Shown in pieces: positions 1 to 8,703 of a stretch of DNA of 64,000 nt. Numbering within the stretch: position 1 is the first letter of the stretch; each line of letters begins with the position of its first letter. Source of the DNA: CAVRTJ01 sp964507185 (GTDB lineage Bacteria; Acidobacteriota; UBA4820; DSQY01); the NCBI GenBank assembly GCA_964507185.1, contig CAZDOY010000006.1, positions 1-64,000 on the forward strand, in the 5' to 3' direction. Below the pieces are notes generated by a model. It made no database searches. It was not told where the DNA came from and was given only the letters and a program-made list of their open reading frames with translations. The translations under genes and the position numbers were made by a program.

Positions 1-47
1 TAACTAATGACTGAAATAGCAGGGCTACATCTTGTAATAACGCAAGC

Positions 48-190
48 AATCGCTCGGTGCGCCTTCGAAGGCGTCATCTAAATCCCCAATCCCAAATCTC
101 AGCCCCCACGGCGTCACTGTCCAATCCGGAGTCCTTTTCCGCGCCTCACTCTCATTTCCTATTCGCCCGATCACCAGTTACTATTCACTC
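48..190 (+). repeat. Composite dispersed element, copy A
   Basis: This copy holds the palindrome GCCTTCGAAGGC at 61-72, then 7-bp repeats (AATCCCC, AATCCCA, AATCTCA) at 81-101, then a CTCACTCTC-rich stretch. The same parts recur in seven other gaps between 1 and 26 kb. It lies downstream of a truncated permease remnant. Function unknown. Confidence 0.65.
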
Positions 191-245
191 ATACCGCAGG
201 GCATCGATGGGGCTGAGGTCGGCGCGGAGGCGGGGCCTCCACGGT
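185..245 (-). pseudogene. Orphan C-terminus of a MacB/FtsX-type ABC permease
   Basis: Read on the minus strand, the frame ends PRLRADLSPIDALRYE followed by a stop at 185-187. That is the usual ending of MacB/FtsX-like permeases (…R.SPI.ALRYE), where the last residues follow the final membrane helix. Only about 17-20 codons remain. Upstream, where the rest of the gene should lie, the amino acid permease terminates at 311 in a different context. I read this as the tail of a gene whose body was lost by deletion or recombination. The match is short, so the call rests on the tail motif alone. Confidence 0.45.
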
Positions 246-310
246 CCGGGGGCGGCCGGTCATCCTGACAATGGAGGGAGGCTGTCAGCGGACCGTGACC
301 CCGGTTCCCG

Positions 311-1738
311 TCAGGCCTCTCCGCCTTCGGTGTCCGCTGGCGCCATCCCGTTCAGCCCGCTGTTCCAGAAGCCGTACGTGAAGTAGATGACCAGGCCGAT
401 GGCGAGCCAGATGACGAACCTGGCCCAGGTTACCCAAGGCAGGCTGAACATGAGGAATCCGCAAAGGGCGATCCCGATGGCCGGGACCACCGGTGCAAAA
501 GGCACCTTGAAGGGACGGTGCAGGTCGCGCCGCGTGTACCTGAGCACGATGACGCCCGCGCACACAATGATGAAGGCGAAAAGCGTTCCGATGGAGCAGA
601 GTTCGGCCACGACCTTAATGGGCGTGAGGGCCGCGGCCGTGGCCACGATGCAGCCCGTCACCCACGTCGTGACGTAGGGCGTCTGGAATTTCGAATGGAC
701 TTTCGACAGAAGCCCGGGCAGCAGCCCGTCTCTCGACATGGCAAACAGGATCCGCGGCTGGCCCATGAGCAGGACCAGGAGCACGCTGGTGATCCCCGCC
801 AGTGCGCCGACGCTGATCAATGCACTGGCCCAGCGCATATGCAGGATGTTGAGCACCAGGGCTATGGGGTCGGCCACACCGAGCTGCGCATAGGGGACCA
901 CGCCGGTCATGATGGCCGCCACGGCCATGTACAGGACGGTTGCGATCACCAGGGATGCCATGATGCCGATGGGCAAATCGCGCTGGGGATTACGGGCTTC
1001 TTCGGCGGTGGTCGAGACGGCGTCGAAGCCTATGTAGGCAAGGAATACGATTGCGGCGGCCGTCATGACGCCCTTCCAGCCGAAGGGCGCAAAGGGCACC
1101 CAGTTTTCGGGCTTGATGTACCAGGCGGTGAGGAAGATGAATATCAAGATCACCGAGACCTTGACTATCACGACAACCAGGTTGAATCGGCTGCTCTCCT
1201 TGATGCCCCGAACGAGAAGGAACGTTATGGCCAGCACGATGAAGGCGGCGGGCAGGTCGAGGTAGCCCGGGTCGGGGCCGAATGGCGCGGTGATGAACTC
1301 GTGAGGCAGATGCAGTCCCATGCCCTTCAGCAAGTTCACGAGGTAGGCGGACCAGCCTATGGCTACCAGAGAGGCCCCTACCATGTATTCGAGCACCAGG
1401 TCCCATCCGATGATCCAGGCGAGGATTTCGCCCAGCGTCGCGTACCCGTAGGTGTAGGCGCTCCCCGAAACGGGGATCATGGCCGCGAGTTCGGCGTAGC
1501 ACAGCGCCGAGCAGGCGCAAGCCGCAGCCGCCACGGCGAAGGACAGGATGATGGCCGGGCCCGCATGCTCTGCAGCCTCTACGCCGGGTAGGACGAAGAT
1601 GCCCACGCCGATTATGCACCCGATGCCGATGGCGGTCAGGTCCCACGCGGTCAGGACTTTCTTCAGGCGCCGCCCCTCCTGCTGTGTTTCGGCGATCAGG
1701 CGACCAAGGGACTTGGTTCTGAATACTCCGTGAGCCAT
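311..1738 (-). CDS. APC-family amino acid permease
   Basis: A 475-residue inner-membrane transporter of the amino acid-polyamine-organocation superfamily, cationic/branched amino acid (YfnA/CAT-like) type. The start FRTKSLGRL, then the first helix motif GIGCIIGVGIFVLPG, and the segment GFDAVSTTAEEARNPQRDLP after the sixth helix are typical of this group. About twelve to thirteen hydrophobic segments can be counted. The start at 1738 is chosen because GGGGGAGG precedes it and family members begin shortly before FRTKSL; another ATG lies 12 codons upstream (1774) without a good ribosome site. Probable role is proton-coupled uptake of amino acids; the substrate cannot be told. It stands alone, with copy A of the dispersed element beyond its 3' end. 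Confidence 0.9.
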   Translation of the reverse strand: MAHGVFRTKSLGRLIAETQQEGRRLKKVLTAWDLTAIGIGCIIGVGIFVLPGVEAAEHAGPAIILSFAVAAAACACSALCYAELAAMIPVSGSAYTYGYATLGEILAWIIGWDLVLEYMVGASLVAIGWSAYLVNLLKGMGLHLPHEFITAPFGPDPGYLDLPAAFIVLAITFLLVRGIKESSRFNLVVVIVKVSVILIFIFLTAWYIKPENWVPFAPFGWKGVMTAAAIVFLAYIGFDAVSTTAEEARNPQRDLPIGIMASLVIATVLYMAVAAIMTGVVPYAQLGVADPIALVLNILHMRWASALISVGALAGITSVLLVLLMGQPRILFAMSRDGLLPGLLSKVHSKFQTPYVTTWVTGCIVATAAALTPIKVVAELCSIGTLFAFIIVCAGVIVLRYTRRDLHRPFKVPFAPVVPAIGIALCGFLMFSLPWVTWARFVIWLAIGLVIYFTYGFWNSGLNGMAPADTEGGEA

Positions 1739-1983
1739 AGCCTCCCCCGTTTCGATAAGCGATACCGTCTCCATTGGCCGTTCAGAAGATGACCATTATC
1801 CCTCAAATGGCCTTCAAAGCCAAGCTCCGCCTGAGGGGCAGAGCGACGCGCTTCCGCAGGCCCGGCGCACCTGCCTGTGCGCAGAGGAGCCCGGGACGAG
1901 CGGCGTTTCCATCCGTCGTTCCGGGTTCGGGCCTCAGACTATTCCGGTGGATCACCTCGGGCGGAGGATCCCGGCCTTCGGTC

Positions 1984-2436
1984 TTATTTGACGCCGTTCT
2001 GTGCCTGGAGGTAGTCGGCAAGGGCCTCGATCTGCTTGTTCGAGAGGCGTCCGTCGAAGCTGGGCATGGTCAAACCACGTCCCTGGTGGATGGTCGTGAT
2101 GAGCAGGTCCCGATTGTTCTTATAGGGCCAGTTGGGTCTCTTGAGGGCCGGAACCGTGCCGCTGCCCTGCATGTTGTCGCCATGGCACTTGGCGCAGTTC
2201 TGGCGGTAGATAACCTCCGGATTCAGGGCGGCGGAACCGCTGACGGGCATGCGTCCGTTCTTCGCGTAGTCGGCGGGCGCGGCCTCTTTTGCCGGCGTGC
2301 CCAGGTTTGCCCAGCCGCCGACGGCGGGGGTCGTGCGCCAGAAGATGACGGCCAGAGTGCACGGAACCACGATGGCTATGATAACGGCGATGATTCGCCG
2401 GTTCTTCTTTGTCTCTTCGTTTTTCTCTTCAGGCAT
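1984..2436 (-). CDS. Membrane-anchored c-type cytochrome
   Basis: A 150-residue monoheme cytochrome c. A charged N-terminus (about residues 1-14) is followed by a single hydrophobic segment (about 15-33), which would anchor it in the inner membrane with the heme domain in the periplasm. The heme site is CAKCH at about residues 79-83; the axial methionine is probably in the later MPSFDGRLS segment, and the end ALADYLQAQ is the usual class I C-terminal helix. It probably carries electrons in respiration. It has no oxidase neighbour, so its partner is unknown. GAGGAGC precedes the ATG. The 210 bases between its stop and the permease start at 1774 show nothing clear. Confidence 0.88.
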   Translation of the reverse strand: MPEEKNEETKKNRRIIAVIIAIVVPCTLAVIFWRTTPAVGGWANLGTPAKEAAPADYAKNGRMPVSGSAALNPEVIYRQNCAKCHGDNMQGSGTVPALKRPNWPYKNNRDLLITTIHQGRGLTMPSFDGRLSNKQIEALADYLQAQNGVK

Positions 2437-2514
2437 TCATTGCTCCTCGGTCAAATGAGTATAACCCCGATTCCGTAAAAGTATGCCCGATTGGTCGGAT
2501 TAATGAAAGGGAAG

Positions 2515-2605
2515 GACAATTTGGAAGTCGGGATTGGGATTTCGGATTTGAAGGCACCGCCGCGACCGCTCACTCTCGAAGCCGCGCACTTCGAAGGCCT
2601 CTCCC
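2515..2605 (-). repeat. Composite dispersed element, copy B
   Basis: Read on the minus strand: a TTCGAA-centred palindrome (2588-2599) followed by heptads AATCCGA, AATCCCA, ATCCCGA (2550 down to 2527). It lies between the cytochrome start and the UbiA stop. The parts and their order match the other copies. Confidence 0.6.
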
Positions 2606-2620
2606 GCACTCGATCACTGT

Positions 2621-3607
2621 CTAAATCAGATAGGCGATCGCCAGCCCCACCTGGGCGGCCATCATCATGGCGTACATGTGGGTCCAGGCGGGGTGGTTTC
2701 GGCTCGAGGCGAGGTCTTCGGGCCTCCTCAGCAGGAGAATCACGGTGTAGGCGCCCCACAGGACCAGGATCGCGCCGAGGGCGTCCAGGAGGAGGGGATT
2801 ACCGGTGAGCAGGCGGCCGCCGGAGGGAAGCCGGACCAGCGTCCCCAGCGGCAGCATCAGCCAGGGCAGGACGAAAAAGGGCGCGATCATCCAGGCTGCG
2901 GTTCTTGGTCCGTAGACCACGGGCAGCGTTCGGCACCCGTCGAGCGCGTCGCCCCGGATGTCGGAAAAGTCCTTGGTGGACGTGGCGCCGAGCAGGAAGA
3001 GGAAGAAGACGGCGCCGAGATACCACGGCTCGAACATGGCGGTGGAGGCCACCATGGACCAGCCGGCGACCTTGAGCAGTTCGCCGCGGGCCGTAGCGAC
3101 GGTCGCGTTGGCCCATATCCCGAAACGCTTGGTGCGCCCGAGGAAGGGGGCCGAGTAGATGAAGGTGCAGAGGAGCCCCGCCAGGAACACCCAGAAGCAG
3201 GCATGGGCGTACCAGGGCGCGAAGGTCCTCGACGCGAAGGCGTCGTCGTAGGGAGGCGGCACGATCCACCACGTCGGCACCAGGGAAACGGCGTACAGAA
3301 CGAACGAGACGCGGACGGCGGACCGGACGGCGATCTGTCCCGTGCAGAGCGGGCGGCCCGGTTTATTGATGCGATCTATGGAGAGGTCGAATACCTGGTT
3401 GATCATGTTGGACGCCGCATTCATCAGCGACGCGCAGACGGAGCCCGCAAGGAGCGTCCAGAAGAGCCCGGGGGTCAGGCCGGGGTGAAGATTGTGCGCG
3501 GAACCGAAGGCGCAGGCGGAGCCGGCGAGAATCCCCAGCAATGGAGGCACGAGCGTAAAGGGGCGGGCAAGCGCGATCCAGGACCTCATGCTCATTTCAT
3601 CAGCCAC
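2621..3607 (-). CDS. UbiA-family prenyltransferase
   Basis: A 328-residue polytopic membrane protein that should transfer a prenyl chain from its diphosphate to an aromatic or lipid acceptor. Both Asp-rich motifs that bind Mg-diphosphate are visible: NMINQVFDLSIDRINKPGRP in the first half and DIRGDALDGCRTLP in the second. About eight to nine membrane helices are seen. The gene overlaps the upstream DUF92/prenol-kinase-like gene by 16 bp, so the two are probably translated together. That pairing suggests that the donor diphosphate is made by the neighbour from a free prenyl alcohol. The acceptor (quinone head group, geranylgeranyl-lipid, chlorin or other) cannot be deduced. Confidence 0.88.
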   Translation of the reverse strand: MADEMSMRSWIALARPFTLVPPLLGILAGSACAFGSAHNLHPGLTPGLFWTLLAGSVCASLMNAASNMINQVFDLSIDRINKPGRPLCTGQIAVRSAVRVSFVLYAVSLVPTWWIVPPPYDDAFASRTFAPWYAHACFWVFLAGLLCTFIYSAPFLGRTKRFGIWANATVATARGELLKVAGWSMVASTAMFEPWYLGAVFFLFLLGATSTKDFSDIRGDALDGCRTLPVVYGPRTAAWMIAPFFVLPWLMLPLGTLVRLPSGGRLLTGNPLLLDALGAILVLWGAYTVILLLRRPEDLASSRNHPAWTHMYAMMMAAQVGLAIAYLI

Positions 3608-5142
3608 ACGGGGGGCAGAAAATGAGGCGCACCGACAACCGCGGCGAGAAGGAAGGGGAGCCCACCCGCCAATGCGCCGATGAACAGGTGCACCACGATC
3701 TTGGGAAACCAGGCTTTCGCGACAACCGTTTCATTGAGGACGGATTCCAGGAAGAAGCACGCCAGCACCGAGAGGAACAGGCCGAGAACAACGAGCGGCA
3801 TCCACCCTCCCAGAACGCCCGAGCCGGTGGGGACGCCGAGCCGCCCCAGATCGCTCCGGAGAAAAGCCACGTGAAAACGCGTGAGGGCCTTGCCGGCAAG
3901 ATTTTCCTGAACCAGGAAGCTGAGGTAGAAGGCGCCGCAAAAAAGGAGAAGTGTAGCCCCTCCCGCCAGACAGCCCAGAAAGCTCACTCCGCCGGGCTCC
4001 CCGGCCCGCGCCTTCCTGCGGCCCCACAGCAGCCACGACCCGGCATCGGAGAGCTTGCCGATCTCGGAGGCGACCGTGTCGGCCGCGTAGGCCGCCAGAG
4101 CGGCCACGAAGGCAAGAGGAGAGACGAGGGCGAAAAGCGCGGGGAAGAGTCCCTTCGAGAAGACCGATGTCATGCCTCTTCGCCCCCCGTCCTCTTCGGC
4201 TATCTTGCGGGCCCGCTTTCGGTCGCGGCCCACGTAGGTGCTCCCGTTTGCAGCGAGGTAGAAGAGCAGGAGGAAGCCGTAACCCTCCCACCCGAGGCCC
4301 GCGGCCACGAGAGTGCCCCAGAGTATTCCCAGCAAGGCCGAAGGGCCCGTGACCCATCGAAAGCGCCACGCCGCCGCGCCGAGCGCGGCGTTCAGCACCA
4401 GCAGGACGATGAGCGAAGCGCCCAGGCTTCCGCCGAAAGTTCGCAGGGCGGATTCAAGGTCGTAATGAAGGAAGTCCATCCAGGGAAAGCCGCCGAAGAA
4501 AACCAGCACGAGACCGGAAGCCAGCGGTACGGTCAGGTTGTCGTCAATCTGGCCGGGGAGGCTTTCGACGACTGCACCGACCAGGGTGGCGAGAAGGCAG
4601 GTCAGCCCGAGGTGCCGGAAGCCCGGCGCCGAGAACCGCAGGTCGCCGAACGCGACGAAATGGGCGAACAGGGTCGAAAAAAGGGAGCCGAACACGATGA
4701 AACCCGCGAGGCCGGTCCATCTCTTTCCCCGGTTCCACGGGAGGCTGGGGCCTTTAAAGGCAAGTCCGCAGAGGGCGGCGAAAGCGTCGCCGAACGCGAG
4801 AATGGCCCAGGCTCCCGCCACCGCCCACAGGACGTGCGGCGTGGCGCCCCCGGCTGTCCGTCTCACGGGATCGAGGTCGGGCGTGACGGCGGGAAAAAGC
4901 AGGCAGAGCAGAAGGACGACGGCGGGGTATCCGATCATGCCCGAGTATCCACGGGCCTTCTCCTCCGGACGTTCGAGTTTCTTCATCCCGTAACGGGGAA
5001 ACAGCCAGAGGTTGTGGGCGAGGGCGATAAAGGCGCACAGGGCGCCCTCGAGGGGCGTCAGCCAGTGCAGGACCAGTGCGAAGAGCCCCATGGCCATGTG
5101 AAGGAGTTTTCGAATGACCTCGCGCTTCGTGTCCGGCTTCAT
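3592..5142 (-). CDS. Fused dolichol/phytol kinase-like and DUF92 (VTE6-like) protein
   Basis: A 516-residue membrane protein with two recognisable halves. Residues about 1-220 look like the CTP-dependent dolichol/phytol kinase (SEC59/VTE5) fold: an N-terminal RKLLHMAMGLFAL, the PAVVLLLCLLFP helix and FGDAFAALCG. Residues about 230-516 are a DUF92 domain (LWGTLVAAGLGWEGYG, NGSTYVGRDRKRA, AAYAADTVASEIGKLS, PGGVSFLGCLAGG). Plant VTE5 phosphorylates phytol and the DUF92 protein VTE6 phosphorylates phytyl phosphate, so the fusion could carry out both steps from alcohol to diphosphate. This is inferred from homology to the plant pathway. The gene overlaps the UbiA gene downstream by 16 bp. Confidence 0.8.
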   Translation of the reverse strand: MKPDTKREVIRKLLHMAMGLFALVLHWLTPLEGALCAFIALAHNLWLFPRYGMKKLERPEEKARGYSGMIGYPAVVLLLCLLFPAVTPDLDPVRRTAGGATPHVLWAVAGAWAILAFGDAFAALCGLAFKGPSLPWNRGKRWTGLAGFIVFGSLFSTLFAHFVAFGDLRFSAPGFRHLGLTCLLATLVGAVVESLPGQIDDNLTVPLASGLVLVFFGGFPWMDFLHYDLESALRTFGGSLGASLIVLLVLNAALGAAAWRFRWVTGPSALLGILWGTLVAAGLGWEGYGFLLLFYLAANGSTYVGRDRKRARKIAEEDGGRRGMTSVFSKGLFPALFALVSPLAFVAALAAYAADTVASEIGKLSDAGSWLLWGRRKARAGEPGGVSFLGCLAGGATLLLFCGAFYLSFLVQENLAGKALTRFHVAFLRSDLGRLGVPTGSGVLGGWMPLVVLGLFLSVLACFFLESVLNETVVAKAWFPKIVVHLFIGALAGGLPFLLAAVVGAPHFLPPVWLMK

Positions 5143-5179
5143 TCAGGCTCTGCGCCTGACGACGCGGTGAAGTCGGCGG

Positions 5180-5520
5180 GAGAAAGAGCTTCGAAGAAGC
5201 CCGCCTGGTGAAGGGTTAAGAGGTGAAGGCGCCGGCCGGCATCGGCCGGCCGCTGCAACGGCCCATCCCGAGCCGTTTCTAAATCCCAANNNNNNNNNNN
5301 NNNNNNNNNNNNNNNNNNNNNNNNNNNNNNNNNNNNNNNNNNNNNNNNNNNNNNNNNNNNNNNNNNNNNNNNNNNNNNNNNNNNNNNNNGCCGGCATCGG
5401 CCGGCCGCTGCAACGGCCCATCCCGAGCCGTTTCTAAATCCCAATTCCAAAATCCCAATTCCAAAATCCCCCCGTCTGCCGCTTCTTAAATCCCAAATCC
5501 CAATTCCAAAATTCCCCTCG
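5180..5520 (+). repeat. Composite dispersed element, copy C, containing an assembly gap
   Basis: A CTTCGAAG palindrome (5189-5196) is followed by GGCCCATCCCGAGCCGT and by heptads of the types AATCCCA and ATTCCAA at 5281-5289 and 5438-5518. This is the longest heptad tract in the window. A 55-bp block (5235-5289) is repeated exactly at 5390-5444 on the other side of 100 N. Lies between the DUF92 gene and the 3' end of lptD. Confidence 0.6.
5290..5389. other. Assembly gap (100 N)
   Basis: Exactly 100 N, a scaffolding placeholder, so its true length is unknown. It is flanked by two identical 55-bp blocks. Confidence 0.99.
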
Positions 5521-5533
5521 CCCTTAACCCTTC

Positions 5534-7732
5534 TTAGTAGTTCCCCGTCGCTCCGTAGAGGTCGACGACGGTTCCAGCGCCCTTGAGGCTCACGAGAAAG
5601 CGGTACTCCGAATCGCGAAATCCGCCGATCGTGCGCCGCCCGGCTTCGAACCCGACCGAGTAGCACGAGCCGCGGTACCAGAAAATGAGGCGCTGGTTCC
5701 GCCAGTCGCCCTTCAGGAGATCCCTTTCGAGGTAGGGGGTCACGGTGATGTGTCCGTCGGCGAGGGTAAGCGACGCTGCTAGACGCAATTCCCTGGCCGC
5801 CGGGTTGACGACCTGCGAGGCGTTCAGGCTCGTGCTGAGGTTCTGGGTCTTGAGATAGGAGAGCGTGATGAACTCGTCCCTCTTTGAGCTCTTCGGGCGG
5901 TAGGTCAGGGACAGAAACTGGGAGTCGACGGCGTGGTTCAAGACGTCGTAGCGAAGCCGGAAATCGGCGCTCCAATCCACGCTGGGCCATGCGCGGACGA
6001 GAAGGGAAACCGGGGAGAAGCGGCTCGAATTGTCGCCGGTGACGGAGAGGCCGCGGCCGAAACTGTGTTCCTGGTATAGTGAGCTGTCGAAAACGAGCCT
6101 GCCCTTCTGCCCGTAGATACGGTTACGGACGCCATAACGGACGAGGTTCTGGTCCAGGACGACCTGGTCCACCTCGTCGAAGACCGGCGCGTGCAATGCG
6201 TTTGCGTCGCGCGAGACGTACGTGTAGGTGAAGAACGGCTCGATGACGTGCTTTAGCCCGCCCGAGTATTTGCGAAAGAGGCGCGGACCGCTCACGTCCA
6301 CGGAGGCGTGGGCGTAGTTCCTCCAGAGCGATCCCCCGTCGTATTCGCCCGTGTATGGATCCAGGCTGCTGGTGTACCCGGTGGTCCTCAGTTCCAGGCG
6401 CGGCGTCACGTCCATCCACAGGGTGGGGTGGAGAGGCCACTCGAAAAACGGGTGGAGATCGAGGCGCTGGTAGGTGAGGGAGTGCTTGACGGGTTGGGGC
6501 AGGTAGTCGGCATAATCCTTCTGAAACGCGTCCGCGGAGGTTTCGAATCCAAAGTACAATCCGTGGCCGATGGACTTGAGGCTCGATCGCAGCTCGATCC
6601 CCGGGAGCGTCTTCTGGGTGAGGTTCCTGTCCTCCGTGAAGTACTGGAGCCGCCTTTCGAGCTTGGCCGTGAAGGCGTAGGGCCCCCAGTTCCTGATCAG
6701 GAAGATGCGGGAATCGGTTCCCGACACCGTTCCCTTGTAATAATCGCGCTGGTAGTCGCGGGGAAAGTTGATGTCGGAGAGCAGGTTCACGTCCGCCACG
6801 AAATACCAGCCCTTCTTGAAATTCTGTATGTGCGTCCACGAGAAGTCCCATCGCTTCTTGTGATTGGTCTTCTGACGGATGTAGTAGCCGTGGAACCACC
6901 CGTAGGTGGCAGTGGAGGGAACGTAGCGAAACTCCTCGCCCACGCCCACGCCCATCGTGCTGAAGGTGTCCAGGTACACGGTGTCGTCCCACCAGTCCTG
7001 CGGGGCGATGAAAAGGGCGTTGTTCAGGGTGAAACCCTTGCTCGTGGAGCTGCCTATTTCCGGGATCAGCAGGCCGGTCGAGCGCTCGGGTTTAATGGGC
7101 CAGATGAGATAGGGAAGGTAGACGATCGGCGCCTGCCGGATGTGGAAGCGGGGATTCGTGAGGAAGGCGTAGTGGTCCACGTGGAACTTCGCCCTGCTCA
7201 CCTTCATGCTCCATGGCGGCACGGCCGCGGCGCAGGAGGTAAACGTCCCGTCGATGACCTGGAACCACCCGTCGCCTATCTTCTTGATGGCTTTTCCGTA
7301 GACCGTGAAGTCGCCGTTCTTCTGCACCCCGTAAGCATCCATCAACGTGCCCGTGCCCTTCTCGAGGTCGTAATGGAATTCGGAGCCGGACGCCGTGAAG
7401 TCCTCGAAGTCGACGGCCACCTGCCCGGTCGCCCAGAGCGTTCCTTTGTTCGTATCGTAGGTGACGGAATCGCCAGTGAGGAACATGCCCTGGTACGAAA
7501 AGCGCACGTTGCCCTCGGCGACGTAGACGCCGGGTTTGATGGTCGTTATCTTGTCGAAGGTCATGTGGAATTTGGAGGATGCGGCCTTTTGGGCTCGTCC
7601 TCCGCCCTTCCAGCCCTTAGGTGCCTTTGGAGCCGGCGCAGGCATCTGGGGATGCCAGGGGATCGGCGTTATCTGGCCATGGACAGCAAGCGTCGCCATG
7701 AGAAGGCACAGGACGCCCAGGATGCGCCTCAC
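5534..7732 (-). CDS. lptD: LPS-assembly protein LptD
   Basis: A 732-residue outer-membrane protein that inserts LPS into the outer leaflet. A signal peptide (RRILGVLCLLMATLAVHG) is followed by a periplasmic OstA/LptA-like beta-jellyroll (about residues 50-190: YVAEGNVRFSYQGMFLTGDSVTYD) and then by a long LptD barrel domain with aromatic-rich strands. The start is a GTG whose bases overlap the stop of the MEMO1 gene (tGTGA), with AAGGAGG just upstream; reading further upstream would give an implausible arginine-rich extension. Two-gene overlap suggests a shared transcript from the promoter at 8640-8668. Consistent with the Kdo and Lap genes further along. Confidence 0.92.
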   Translation of the reverse strand: MRRILGVLCLLMATLAVHGQITPIPWHPQMPAPAPKAPKGWKGGGRAQKAASSKFHMTFDKITTIKPGVYVAEGNVRFSYQGMFLTGDSVTYDTNKGTLWATGQVAVDFEDFTASGSEFHYDLEKGTGTLMDAYGVQKNGDFTVYGKAIKKIGDGWFQVIDGTFTSCAAAVPPWSMKVSRAKFHVDHYAFLTNPRFHIRQAPIVYLPYLIWPIKPERSTGLLIPEIGSSTSKGFTLNNALFIAPQDWWDDTVYLDTFSTMGVGVGEEFRYVPSTATYGWFHGYYIRQKTNHKKRWDFSWTHIQNFKKGWYFVADVNLLSDINFPRDYQRDYYKGTVSGTDSRIFLIRNWGPYAFTAKLERRLQYFTEDRNLTQKTLPGIELRSSLKSIGHGLYFGFETSADAFQKDYADYLPQPVKHSLTYQRLDLHPFFEWPLHPTLWMDVTPRLELRTTGYTSSLDPYTGEYDGGSLWRNYAHASVDVSGPRLFRKYSGGLKHVIEPFFTYTYVSRDANALHAPVFDEVDQVVLDQNLVRYGVRNRIYGQKGRLVFDSSLYQEHSFGRGLSVTGDNSSRFSPVSLLVRAWPSVDWSADFRLRYDVLNHAVDSQFLSLTYRPKSSKRDEFITLSYLKTQNLSTSLNASQVVNPAARELRLAASLTLADGHITVTPYLERDLLKGDWRNQRLIFWYRGSCYSVGFEAGRRTIGGFRDSEYRFLVSLKGAGTVVDLYGATGNY

Positions 7733-8562
7733 ACGGCCTCCTTGTAGATGCGTACGCCGGCGTAGGACACGACTTCCCTGTCGTCGCCCGTGACCATGCC
7801 CGAATGGGTGTAGTCCACGACCTCGGACCGGTCGGCGCCAAGTGCCTTCGCGGCAAAGAGGGCCGCGACGGCGGGCGCGACCCCGCACATGGTGATGCGG
7901 TTCTTCATGACGACGCGGTGGAGTTCTTCGGGTGCGAGGCGCTGCAGCGCGTCCAGTGCAAGATCGTCCTTCTTTCGGTTGGTTTGGGCGTCCTCATAGT
8001 GGTTCATGTCGCTCGAGACGACGATGCCCACCGGTTCCCCGGAAGCCGCTATGACGGCTGCCATGCCCATCCCGAGGGCTTCCATGAGTTTCATGTCCTG
8101 GGTTCCCACGCAGACGGGAACGATACTGAAGCTTTCGAGCATGACCTGCAGGAAGGGGAGTTGAACCTCGATGGCGTGCTCGCGCATGTGGGCGATCTCG
8201 TCGGCTTCGATAGCAGGCGTCGATGCCATCAGTGCGTCGCTCAATGCCTCGTTCACGGGAACCGTCCCCAGGGGGGTTTCCCAGGCGCCCTTCGCCCAGC
8301 AGGAGATTGGGGTGCCGAGACCCGTGTGATTGGGGCACAGGATGATGAGCTTCTCCGGCAGTGTCGCGGCGGTGAAGGTTTTTCCCGCCGTGGCGCCGCT
8401 GTAGATGTAACCCGCGTGAGGCACGAGGACGGCGATGGACGCGACGGGCTCCATCATGCGGACCAGGAGGCGTTCGACCGACGTCTTCAACTGGAGGGGG
8501 TGGTCCGGGTAGAACATCCCGGCGACGGCGGGTTTCCTTACCGGGTTTCGTCCGAAAACCAT
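7729..8562 (-). CDS. amrB: AmmeMemoRadiSam system protein B (MEMO1 family)
   Basis: A 277-residue MEMO1-family protein. Conserved blocks are VRKPAVAGMFYP at the start, VPHAGYIYSGATAGKTF, CPNHTGLG, SDMNHYED and HSGMVTGD near the end; the histidines and aspartates in these blocks line a metal-binding pocket in relatives of extradiol dioxygenases. Bacterial members often occur with AmmeMemoRadiSam proteins A and C; neither partner is next to this copy, which instead overlaps lptD. The biochemical role is not known. The ATG at 8562 is preceded by GAGGAGG at good spacing; the 29 codons upstream of it are low-complexity and were excluded. Confidence 0.88.
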   Translation of the reverse strand: MVFGRNPVRKPAVAGMFYPDHPLQLKTSVERLLVRMMEPVASIAVLVPHAGYIYSGATAGKTFTAATLPEKLIILCPNHTGLGTPISCWAKGAWETPLGTVPVNEALSDALMASTPAIEADEIAHMREHAIEVQLPFLQVMLESFSIVPVCVGTQDMKLMEALGMGMAAVIAASGEPVGIVVSSDMNHYEDAQTNRKKDDLALDALQRLAPEELHRVVMKNRITMCGVAPAVAALFAAKALGADRSEVVDYTHSGMVTGDDREVVSYAGVRIYKEAV

Positions 8563-8639
8563 GGGACACCTCCTCGTCCGGATCGGGCGGCTGCGTGCCG
8601 GTGAGGCGCATCGTGCCGGGCATCCCGGCGCCCGTCCAT

Positions 8640-8668
8640 AAGATAACACCGGACCGGTGACGCTTCAA
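8640..8668 (-). promoter_or_regulatory. Putative sigma-70 promoter for amrB-lptD
   Basis: On the minus strand TTGAAG (8668-8663) and TATCTT (8645-8640) are 17 bp apart, about 80 bp before the MEMO1 ATG. Seen by eye only. Confidence 0.5.
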
Positions 8669-8703
8669 CGCCGACGGAAAAGGCGGATAGCCGCCCGGCG
8701 GTG

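Noticed and set aside
5438..5518. CRISPR array or simple microsatellite at the heptad tracts
   Set aside because: The units are 7 bp with no spacers and no cas genes, so it is not CRISPR. They occur with other fixed parts in many gaps, so they are more than a microsatellite.
7733..7888. N-terminal extension of LptD reading up to 7888
   Set aside because: The added 52 residues are Arg-rich and overlap the MEMO1 gene. The GTG at 7732 has a ribosome site and is followed directly by a normal signal peptide.
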